Assembly (NCBI GenBank): GCA_030248225.1
Contig: JASANE010000150.1
Coordinates: forward strand, 1-37,532
Length of the DNA stretch: 37,532 bases
Direction: 5' to 3'
Source: Trileptium ribeirensis
Lineage: Eukaryota > Nematoda > Enoplea > Enoplida > Thoracostomopsidae
Shown here: in pieces, positions 1 through 10,300 of the stretch
How the letters are laid out: each line of letters starts with the position of its first letter
Numbering within the stretch: the stretch's first letter is position 1
Program-made: the position numbers and the translations under genes
Notes under the pieces: generated by a model
Database searches by the model: none
What the model was told of the DNA's origin: nothing
Seen by the model: the letters and a program-made list of their open reading frames with translations, nothing else

Positions 1-324
1 CTAACTACCTAGAAAGTAACAATCCGGGTTCCGCGTTGACAATCCTACCTAGCGTAAGTAGCGATTGTCCCTACGTGTTACGGGCGAAGAGCCGGCGTTG
101 TCCGGAGCGGTTTTGGAAGTCCATCCGCGATTCCCAAAGTGTTCTACCAGCCTGCTCCGGCTATTCTCCGGATCAGGGTACCGTAGACGATGACGGGCTT
201 TCGGATTAACCCGGCATCCGTCGGTACGTATGCTCGCAACAACTACCGAAACGTGATTGCTATTTGTCCTAACATGTTGTTTTCCGTAATCATTACTCAT
301 TGTATTGCTAGCACCAAGTAAATT

Positions 325-1236
325 TGACATCTCCGACTTCGGTCTTAACAAATTCGTTTTCTTGAGCGTGAAGCCGGGGGCCTCCTATTCCCGGACGGTC
401 GTGACCGTCAACCCTACAGCACATATTCGGGTTACCACACTCGTCCCTAGCAGAATCATTCATAACTACAAGACATTAGCACGATTCATGCATTCTATGC
501 GGAACAGTTTAAATATTGAGTACAAAATGTTTCACACAGTTTACGCTAAACAGTTCATAATTTGTTACACAACACAGATTATATATTTCATACAAGACGA
601 GTCATATATTTTACACAAAATATGTTCATACAAAACGGTTTATATTTTATACAAAATGGTTCCCATAGTTCATACAAGACGATTCATATATCTTACACAA
701 AATGGTTCACATATTTCATACAAAACGGTTTATATTTTATACAAAACGGTTTATATTTTATACAAAACGGTTTATATTTTATACAAAGCGACTCATATAT
801 TTCATACAAAACGGTTCATAATTTTATACAAAACGGTTTATATTCTTATACAAAACGGTTTATATTTTATACAAAACGGTTTATATTTTATACAAAGCGA
901 CTCATATATTTCATACAAAACGGTTCATAATTTTATACAAAACGGTTTATATTCTTATACAAAACGGTTTATATTTTATACAAAACGGTTTATATTTTAT
1001 ACAAAGCGACTCATATATTTCATACAAAACGGTTCATAATTTTATACAAAACGGTTTATATTCTTATACAAAACGGTTTATATTTTATACAAAACGGTTT
1101 ATATTTTATACAAAACGGTTCAATGCGGTTTGTGACGTCTTTGTACAGAACGGTCATGTGCCAACCTGTCCCAATATAATCTTTGTGTATGATTTCCCAA
1201 AATGCTCGTGACAGGGTCGGAACGACCCTGTTACAT
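325..1236 (-). mobile_element. Possible LTR of a Gypsy-like retroelement (minus strand)
   Basis: Read on the minus strand, the segment begins TGTAACAGGGTCGTTCCGAC around 1236. This has the TGT start and inverted repeat common in Gypsy-type LTRs (perfect 9-bp stem at 1211-1231). It runs to about 325, where a TTGGTGCTAGCA string resembles a primer-binding region. Beyond it is a GC-richer short open frame (351 to 49, minus) without a recognisable domain. No second LTR is in the window and no gag or pol motif is visible. This assignment is inference. Confidence 0.28.
520..1122. repeat. 22-bp satellite with 109-bp higher-order period
   Basis: Units of about 21-22 bp like ACAAAACGGTTTATATTTTAT repeat about 27 times. 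Units before ~720 are diverged, and units after it are nearly identical. A distinctive GCGACTCATATATTT monomer recurs at 788, 897 and 1006, exactly 109 bp apart, so five monomers form a higher-order unit. The long open frames across it arise because the repeat lacks stops; they are not evidence of a gene. Confidence 0.9.
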
Positions 1237-1517
1237 TAGTATATAATTTGCAACATTTTAGGTAGACACGTTACGTGCGCTTGGAGCAGAAATCGTTCGA
1301 ACACCGACGTCCGCCCGCTTTGACTCGCCGGAATCACATATTGGAGTCGCTCAGAGATTGCAAGTTGAAATTAAGGGCGCTATCATACTCGATCAGGTTA
1401 GTTACAATTATTTTCATTACTTCACGGTCAAGTTTCTATGTTATCTTTTATCTTATCGACGGTACTACCTAAATGACAGGAATTTAATTAAAGTATTCTT
1501 AAGTAAATAAGTTCAAC
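1237..1517. other. No feature recognised
   Basis: This is an AT-rich spacer between the possible LTR and the LINE fragment. One short plus-strand frame (1275-1472) has no recognisable motif. Confidence 0.5.
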
Positions 1518-2196
1518 TATATGGAATGTAAAAATTCTTGGTGTCATACTTGATAGTAGTCTAAAATTTTACAATCATAGTAGAGATGTATCTAGCTCTT
1601 GTATTTGGCAACTTTACGCGAAATAGGCAGGATACGAAATCGACTCGACACAGCGAGTTCAAAGAGCATAATTCGAGCATTCACGATGTCAAGGATCAAT
1701 TACTGCAACGCGCTGCTCCACAGCGTGCCTGCTACACGTCTACAGCCTCTTCCTCCCATCCTGCACTGCGCTGCCGGAATTATAACCGTCACACGGTGAC
1801 GCGATCTTATCTCTCCCAACTGCATTGTCTGCCCCTGGACCAACGAATCAAATACAAGATCCTTCTGATGGTCCGCAACGCAATAGCAGACAACGCTCTT
1901 ACATACCTGACCCAGATTCTGCGATTTTCAACAACATCAAGATTGGCTGATGAACGAATACTGCGAGTTGATATGCCTCGAAGCCAAACATTCGAGTTTG
2001 TTGCACCATCCGCACGGAAAAATTTGCCATCCGAACTTCGAAGCCGATCCCTGAGCGCTGCCGAATATAAGCCTAAGTTTAAAACTTTCTTATTCCCTAG
2101 AAACTGAATATTATACTCGTTATTATTTTTATGGTTTCTTTGGCGCTTTTGCAACGCCTTGTGCGAAAAAAGCGCGGTATAAATATTATTATTAGA
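1518..2196 (+). mobile_element. LINE 3' fragment (CR1/L2-like reverse transcriptase C-terminus), frameshifted
   Basis: Three frames together give the usual end of a LINE reverse transcriptase. VKILGVILDSSLKF starts near 1530. SRINYCNALLHSVPATRLQP, from about 1680, matches the 'SRLDYCNSLLYGLP' block. YLSQLHCLPLDQRIKYKILL, then RNAIADNALTYLTQ and FKTFLFPRN, follow in another frame up to 2106. At least two frameshifts and a stop show it is dead. The 3' UTR holds a hairpin-forming stretch (2142-2174) and ends in ATT repeats at ~2196. The group is inferred from the motif order; I could not run a phylogeny. Confidence 0.85.
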
Positions 2197-2292
2197 TAGA
2201 ACCGGCTTGTATAATTTGCCACTACAGGTGTAATGTAAATAAAGAGGTTGCGGATCCGCACCCGTCGAAAGATTACGTTTGCGGTGTCCGCA

Positions 2293-2315
2293 ACTCTTGC
2301 GGACCCCGCAAGAGT
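2293..2315. repeat. Perfect 10-bp hairpin
   Basis: ACTCTTGCGG (2293-2302) pairs perfectly with CCGCAAGAGT (2306-2315) around a 3-base loop. A GCGGATCCGC palindrome lies about 45 bp upstream. No T-run follows on either strand, so it is not called a terminator. It may be an end of an unrecognised element. Confidence 0.6.
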
Positions 2316-2571
2316 CTGAGTCATATGTTTATGTAAAAACATTCCCAAACTAAAAATAAAATTTCGTTTCAGCAATATTTTTAGTCGAAACGTCTCGATT
2401 TCCAAAAGCATCTCATCCTTAGCTACAACCTAGAGCCTATATTTGGTTTTTAAGCGTACCTGATGAGGGTTTTACTTTCTGTAGTAAAATATTTGCCTTA
2501 GTTTAGAATCAAAATGATAGATACTAAGTTTCAAGATAAAACAAATCCAAAATTATAGAGGGCTCCGATAA

Positions 2572-3344
2572 CTAGTGAAGCTCGCTTGCGAGCCAGAATT
2601 CGAGTGGTGAGAACAATCCCCCGAAGCAGAAGTGTGAAAAATATTTGCCACACGATATTTTTGACACTCGCAATGACCTTGTTGGCCCAGAAAACCCCAT
2701 ATCCGACACTAAAAGCAACAATAAACACACATTCAGGTGCTTTTCCCACGACTTATCACCAAAAATTTCGAAAACGTCATTTTTTATGCCAAGTATGAAC
2801 CAGAAGTGTGAAAAATATTTGCCACACAATATTTTTGCACTCGCAATGAAGTTGTCGGCCCAGAAAACCCCATATCCGACACTAAAATCAGCAATAAACA
2901 CACATTCAGGTGCTTTTCCCACGCTTTTCACCAAATATGAAAGTTGGCGCAAACTATAAGCTTATAGACTCCAGATTGGGAAGCAGTTGAAAAACTTGTT
3001 ATATATCATTGGAAAGCCCTGGTAAAGCTACATGGAATATGCCTATTAGTTTGCGGATACCTCGTGTATTTATTGAGAAAAGTCGCAAAAACTGGATGGT
3101 GTGCCCGAAAAATCGGCCAAAATGACGTCATTTTGCCCCATAACTTTTCTCACTGCAAAAAATTCAAAAATCGGGCTCCGTCACTACCCTAAATCGACCA
3201 TTGCGGTTCGAATGAGCCATCGTGCATCAAAATCCGCCCAATCGTTATCGAGATCCAGGTCCGACACACAGACACACACAGACAGGACCTCCTCAACCCC
3301 CCTCCAGAGCCAAAATTGAAAATTCTCGTTCCACTCGAATTCAA
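2572..3344 (-). mobile_element. Non-autonomous Helentron/HINE-like element, family 1
   Basis: On the minus strand it begins TTGAATTCGAGTGG (at 3344). It ends with a matching subterminal copy (GAATTCGAGTGG seen on the plus strand at 2597), then a perfect hairpin (GCTCGC-AA-GCGAGC), then TTCA and CTAG, followed by T. A terminal repeat at one end, a subterminal repeat plus hairpin at the other, no target duplication and a CTAG/T end together match Helentron-associated elements. It contains a ~170-bp tandem duplication (2628-2770 and 2801-2943, about 90% identical) and a CAGACACACACAGACAGG run near the 5' end. No coding capacity is visible. Confidence 0.65.
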
Positions 3345-3892
3345 TTAGTTATATATGTCGGTTATACAAAGGTTTTAAAATTATATATTTGAGTTGGATC
3401 TCGCTCAGATTTGCATTGGCTTTACGCCACACATAAGATCGTTTGATGCGTATGTTTGCGTATTCGAATATATGTGTATTGCGTCATTTGTGCATTGTCT
3501 GCATTTCAAGTTGTTGGAAATTATTTTATTTTCAAATTTTGAGTCAAAAGTTTGATATATTACCGTACACTATTTTTCACTCAACACCAAACAGTGTTGC
3601 GCAACGTGCATCATAAACGTCGATACAAACACGGCGTTCAGCATATAACTCTTTGAGTTCAACTGCAGAACATAAGCTATGTAGTGGAAATTTATATTTC
3701 AATTTTCTTATTTTCTACCTATATAATGTTTATGGCAAAGTATAATTGTTGTGGTCAACAAGCAACTTGTATTTACGAATGTTCCCAGGAGCTAAACCAA
3801 CATTTAAAGCACGCGATACAGATTTGCAACGGTGTGTAGGATTATGAGTGACACTGTGCTCGGCTTTGCATCGTAAGCAATTGGTGCTTTGA
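3345..3892. other. No feature recognised
   Basis: AT-rich sequence with no conserved coding frame or repeat that I can see. It lies inside the CBS gene if, as expected, upstream exons exist outside the window. Confidence 0.5.
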
Positions 3893-3900
3893 CCATTAAC

Positions 3901-3998
3901 CAGTGGTGGCGATCCCTAAAAATGGTGGGAGGATAAGCATAATTTTGTTTTAGTTCTTATCCCACATCTTGATTTCTCCCCCGGAATCGCCGCCCATG
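3901..3998. mobile_element. 98-bp hAT-type MITE with perfect 8-bp target duplication
   Basis: The left end CAGTGGTGGCGATCCC and the reverse complement of the right end, CATGGGCGGCGATTCC, are terminal inverted repeats. CAGTGG(T)GGC is a typical hAT start. The 8-bp CCATTAAC sits directly outside both ends (3893-3900 and 3999-4006), the target-duplication length of hAT transposases. The interior also folds back (GTGGGAGGATAAG against CTTATCCCAC). There is no coding capacity. Confidence 0.85.
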
Positions 3999-4129
3999 CC
4001 ATTAACGCATAACGCATACAGTTGCAACACCATACATTGCGTAGCGATATGCTAGCAGAGCCGACGAACGTGTATACTTTTTCGCTCGCTTTGTTAGGTT
4101 CTCGCAGGAACCGTTACAACAGCACCTAA

Positions 4130-4200
4130 ATAGCGTAGTGGCTAGTATACAAGGATGACAGCCCAACGATTGTTTTTCAAATCATCGCTGGGACTAAAAT
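4130..4200 (+). repeat. Degenerate tRNA-like (SINE head?) sequence
   Basis: TAGCGTAGTGGCTAGTATAC resembles a pol III A box of a tRNA. About 38 bp later TTTTCAAATCAT resembles a B box. No full cloverleaf can be drawn, so it is at best a decayed tRNA-derived SINE head. It ends about 65 bp before CBS exon a. Confidence 0.3.
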
Positions 4201-4263
4201 TTTTTAAACATTGTACGCAGCACGCATTGGTTCATGTTTGAACAAGTTAAATATGCATTTCAG

Positions 4264-4333
4264 TATCGAAACGCAGGAAATCCACTGTCGCACTATGATC
4301 AGACTGCTGAAGAAATTTTAGATCAATGCGATG
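4264..4333 (+). CDS. CBS: CBS exon a (core, [12 protein letters not shown])
   Basis: The exon lies between a TTTCAG acceptor and a GGTAAGT donor, entering in phase 0 and leaving in phase 1. It encodes [20 protein letters not shown] followed by QCDG, a highly conserved stretch of the fold-type II catalytic core just before the phosphate-binding loop. Because it enters in phase 0, the preceding exon should end with a full codon (probably the end of a HILDQ-like motif). I found no such exon in 1-4263. Confidence 0.95.
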
Positions 4334-7300
4334 GTAAGTTCGTTACAAAAATTTGTAGCTGCATGTATTGTATAAGTGATCGTACATAATTTTTTTAATA
4401 ACCGACATTTACTTTTACTTGAATATATTTCTGATTGTACAAACAACTACAGTGCTTTACCTCGGACCGCCATGGAAAGTAATGCTATGGGCAAGTAGCT
4501 TTACGAACAACTGCATAAACATATCTGTTTGTCACCAAAGTCAGAAAAAGAGACTGTATGCTTTGTAAAGTAGCTACACTGCAGTCATGCTGGCTTGGAT
4601 TCAATCTAATCTTATACAATAAGCTGTATGGTTCATGCATATGTATTTTGATTTAATAAGGCTACGTGAACGGTAATACACCTTAAGAAAAATAGTTAAA
4701 AATATCTTTTTCAAAGCAAGCCAAGCCATCGTGCTGTAGTTATACAGATATATGTCGATTAAACGAAGATTGATGGCTGAAGTTTTATGAATAAGAAAAC
4801 AGAAGCACCAGATTTAATAAAAAATTTGATAGGCCATAAATCAGGTTGACGTTTCATTAGTTTCCCCAGCCTTGAAGTAAGTGGTTCATTAGTGGTTGCT
4901 GTATGAATGCCACGAAATTAATGTCAAAAATTGAAAATACGAGCACTATGTTTGTAGTATTGCTTCTTTTGATATGCTAACAAATTCTTAAGCCGTACAA
5001 CATTTTATTTCAGGTCAAGTGGATATGGTTGTGGTCGGAGCTGGGACTGGTGGAACTGTTACCGGAATCGGAAGGAAATTCAAAGAAAAATGCCCAAATT
5101 GCAAAGTGCTGACCTGATTTGTCACTTTATTTGTGAATAACTGTTGTAATTAACGTTTTCTGTAAGCAGAATATAAGTGAGCAAAAAATGTTGTGGTTAG
5201 TCGCGCCATTCATGGTAACCAGGCTTCGGCCTCTTAAATCTTGACTCTCTGCAGCACTACTGAATGAATGAATGAATATATACTGTTGTTGGTAGGTTAA
5301 AGATGTTGCCGATTTTTTAAATAGAATGACACGACAATTATTGACTAATCGCATGTAGGTGCTGTACAGCTTTCACTTATCAGATTTCTGACAGATAATA
5401 TTGAAGCAAATAAATTAATGTGTCTGGGATTTTAATTTTACCGTCAAACATATGTAACTGCCAGGCTTGGTGCACTTTTATTTGTCGACATAGCTACTTA
5501 ATTAAAAATCTAAATATATATATTCTTTGTGTACTTCGAAAAGCGTTATTTTATGGGTAGCCGTTTTATCAGAAATTAAGAAGGTTGCAGATAATCGGTG
5601 TGGATCCGCTGGGATCCATATTGGCGCATGGAGAGCCTGATGGATCGGACACAGTGTTCTACGAAGTGGAAGGCATTGGCTATGATTTCATTCCAACGGT
5701 GCTCGATCGTGAGGTTGGTGTCGATGTATGATGTCTTCACGAAAATACTAAATGTTTCTTACCCATACAGCTGTGATTACCGATCAGTGACGCATATACA
5801 ATTATGTTGGGGGTTTCCTGTAACCCCACGCCTTGGCCGAAATTACTCAAATTTGAAGATACGGTGTCAATTTTGGTATCTTTCGACTCGCTTGACGAGC
5901 TCGGTCAAAAAATATACATTTGAAACAGTTTTGGGGGAAAAATTCCGATTTTTTGGTTCCCAGTTTTTGGGTTAAAAGGTTTTAAAAATTAGTTTCTTAA
6001 TAAATGTGCAATTTTATGTAACGAACAGCATCAAATTGAAGGTAATACATTAAGATAATTCAGCGCCTGGTTTATCATGTAGTACACATGGGAAAGACAG
6101 AAAATCACCTACCAGGATGTTCATGCACTGCCATTTTATAGAATCTGCAGATCACATTCTAGACGCACGCAATGATTTTAATTAAGAAAGTCAGCTAGTT
6201 TTCGTCAAAGTGGAACTGAATTTCATTGAGATTTCTAGGTCAGCTCAATATTTAGCTAATATGTTACATTAGGACAAGTAGGATCCTTGGAGGCAAATAA
6301 TACTTACAGCTTAGCCTATCTCCGTGTCTAATTCAGTAATAGACTCTGTATTTAAACTGCTGTCTTACAAGACCTGTATCTATGCGATTACGACGAATGT
6401 CTTTTTTGCCCTTTAGTTATTTGAACAAACCTTGCTTTCGCACAAAAATATATTGCCCAGTTGGTTCCCTTTTGTAAATTGTTAAGCTGACTAGAATGCC
6501 TTTGGTTAATAAACTATTTTGTTGTTAATGTTGTAAATGGAACAGCACTTGGAGTAGAATCAAAATTTCTTGGTTTATCTTGAGTGGCTGGATACTATTT
6601 GAAGAAAATGTTGGCATTGATTATCTTATTCTGTCTGCAAGTTAATTGGGCATGCCATAGGACGCTTTTTAGTTACTGGACCTAGATAATAGATGTCTAT
6701 GATTATCAATAGTGTCGCATTTATTATTCCAATCTTTTTATTACATTATTAAAACGAGAAGAGCATTTAGCACTTAATAAATAGTCTCTATGTTAACAAA
6801 TATAATGTTGGAAGGTAACTATTGAAACCAAAAATATAATTTTTGCAAAAATATAATACAATAAGTTTACTGGAAAATATATTGATACATTTTAAAGTCA
6901 AATATAGTTATAGTAAATAGCTAAAGAATAAACAAGTGTTTAATGGAATCGGCCGAAAGTATAAAGTAATTATGAAATGACGGACAGGAAACGCTTACCG
7001 GGTATTCTTACCGGGCCTCCATACCCAGCAGATCTACCGATTACCCTTCGAATATCAGCGATATCATAGGCATGGAGTTTGAACCTCGACATAGTAGCTT
7101 CGTTTGTTCGATGGTTGACCTGGTAAAATAAGAGAACAAAAACAACACGCCAACAACAGCTCGAGTGCCTGGCAGTGATGCAGCCGGCATTTGCAGTCGG
7201 TAACGGTTTTGGCTTGTACGACATGCTCCTGCAAGGCATTCCACCAAACGTACCACGCGGATCGTGAACAAATAATGACGGCGGTCTAAACGTCCAATTT

Positions 7301-10300
7301 TTCGGATCAACTTGGTATTATGTCGACGTTATGTTCATTATAGCCTACATGTGAAAACAATATGAAATGAGCGAAATCAAGATAAATTGTCTGAAAGTTT
7401 GTTACTCAGATGGAGTCTTGTTTTTGCTTGCTACAAGTGGTCACAGCAATCATAATGCTAAAAATGTGGATTAATGAAATTCAAAAACGAAAGTGACTGA
7501 ACAAATTTTAGTTCGAAAATGAATCACAGTCTATTTTAAAATATTAGGTGCGCTTATATTATGAGTGCGTCGCAGCACTGTTTCATCACTACATACAAGC
7601 GCTAGGGGAACCAGAGGGGGAGGCGTCAAATTTAAGTCGGGTTTTCAAAGTTTTGTAAAAAAGCAGAATATGAACAGTGTCAAAAAATAATTTTAATCAA
7701 GGATGGGTTGAGGTCCATAGCTGTCGAAGGTCCGCTAGCTAGAGCGGGGCGTAGATGGTCTCGGAGGGTATTTGCCAACTAGCTATTAATTTTTCATTTA
7801 GCCCCCATTTTTATCAATGTTACCGAATTTTTGCTTTTTTCACCCTATTTTTGCCAAAATTTTCCGCGGCTGAGGGGGGTCACAGCTTTCAGGGATGAAG
7901 AACCCAAATTCATGTGTCGGCCAGTGCGTACGTTGATTAGACATGTTTTTAAGAACGTGCACACATTATTGCAAGTTATTGTAAGTCGTATTAATAATAA
8001 TTGTGCAAACGCGGTAGATGTATTACTTATATTATTTATATTTAACACTGGCTTCAGTTGTTTCAGCTGAATATCATCTGTTTACATGAATTCAACAACT
8101 AAACCTGCGCAAAATTTTTTCAATAAACCACATCGCCAAACACAAATGTTGAAAGTATCTCAGATACAAAAATACCGATTAGCGTTAACGTTATCGTAGT
8201 ATGTTGATGCTTTAGACGAAATTATATATGCGTTTTGAAATAACGAAATGAAATTTAATACAGTCCAGTATCGAGTGGTAACACGATGGAACACAGACGA
8301 TGTTATAAAGGCGTGTTCACACGTTCAAGCTTTTTGCTCAAATTTTAATCAAAATTTGAACTCAAAATTTGAATGCATATTCTTTGCATTGTCAGCAAGC
8401 TAGAACGTGTAGACACTGCTCAAACTTTTCAAGAATATTTCTCTAAGTCAATCATGAAGGAGCTGTATTACCTGAAAAAGTTTGAGCTCAAATTTTTATC
8501 TCAAATATAGCAATTTTCGTTTAAAAATTACCGCCAAATTTTGATCAAAATTTAATCAAGTTTTGAGCTCAAAATTTGAGCAAAAAGTTTGAACATGTGA
8601 AGACGCATTAAGAGTTCTGCAATCACAAAACTGCCATATAAACAAATTTTTCACTTCAAGGGCGCATGTTAATATCTGTAGCTAATAATTTGATCTTATT
8701 GACCGTGAATGTACTGTGCATTTTATAATACAGAGATCAAAGTTTCATTTAAACATGTGTAAAGTTAAAAATTTTGACAATAATAATTCGATAAAATTTA
8801 CGTTGTCTTTTTGGCTGCAGCAGTACAAGTCTGAGACGTTTACTACGGATCACTTTCTATTGGTGCGCGGACTACAGCTGCAGGACTTGAAATTTACTTA
8901 ATGCCTGCAACACTATTCAGCATATCATATGGCAAAAGCCGAAAATAATGTTGTCATGGCTTGACGGCTGTGACAAAACGCACCAACTGTTATTCGAGAC
9001 CGATGCCGAATTCTTTAAAAATAACAGTTTACAAGTGGTTCATTTGGCGCAGTTGTTAGAGGAGTAAGTCTTGTAATAATGAGGCCTCGTGTGCACATAA
9101 TCTTTTTGACCGAGAGACTAAAGCCATATTGCGCCGTAGAACCCATCGGTAAAATAGGTAAGAGTATGCTCGTAATATAAACACTTTAACAACAAGAATA
9201 AGCTATGCAGAATCCGATTGCTAGTGCCTATTCTTTAGTTCTTGTCTTGTTTATAAGCACCTAAACTGATAAAATGATGTTAACAGTTTATCTTACAACG
9301 TTTCTGCTCAAGCTTGTGGTTCACTCGATGTAATAGAGTATAGAATATTTTCTGAGGTGCGGAGTGTATTATGTATTATAGTTTGATTAAATAGGATCGG
9401 TGTTATTTGTATAAAAATACATGATAACCGCACATTTACCTTTAAAATGGGACAAAAAGCGCATTTGCATTGAATCACCGCACCGCTTCATTAATCACAC
9501 TTCATTGGCGGCTTTATTTTCAAGGTACAAAATTTGTTTTTTTTAATAATCATATTTCACCAATCGACAATGCTGCTTTTCTAGGTAGTCGATCAGTGGG
9601 TAAAGACTGGTGATCGAGACTCGTTCCTAATGACAAGACGTCTTATGCGCGAAGAAGGATTATTGTGTGGTAAATGCAGATTTTGTCTAGTTACTACCTA
9701 AAAACGTACTGATTTAAATTTTTGACAATTAACAATCATATATCTGTAATTATAAACACGAAGCGCAGTGTGTAACTGATGTAAACAGGTAGCTGAGGTA
9801 AGATTATAATGCAACCTAAGCCTCTTTTGAGCTACAATGAGGCCGGTACTTCATTCACGTAAGCGTAACGTTTTGAAATATTAATATTGACACATCATCC
9901 ATTCAGTTAGTTTTAGCTATGAAAAGACAAGCTGCTAGGTACATCATTTCATAACTATGATACGAATCGCAGTCTGTACCTGATGTAATATTACTAGTCG
10001 GTAGTGGAACTACATTTATGAGCGGAGCTTGGGCTGTGGCATTACGAATGTACTCAATTTTATGTTCTTTAAATAACTACATTGCATAGGGCATAGGGCT
10101 TTATCATTGGTAAAAATATTATATTTGAATTCTTCGACCCAAAAAACCCTATAATGGTTTGATCGAAACGATTCTATTTTAATATATAAATAACACAAAT
10201 ATTGCAAAATTCTCTATTGTAGCTGCATAAGCTTAACTAATTAGCTAATTACTAATTAACCACTCAAAATTTCTTAATCCCAAATATCAGGTGCACACTC

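Noticed and set aside
305..1039. A 244-codon open frame rich in YFIQNGLYFIQNG
   Set aside because: It is the translation of the 22-bp satellite. The 109-bp higher-order unit is not a multiple of three, and the same peptide words appear in a second frame.
1586..2107. Intact 173-codon gene
   Set aside because: Only the second half matches LINE reverse transcriptase; the first half of the match is in another frame, so it is a frameshifted fragment.
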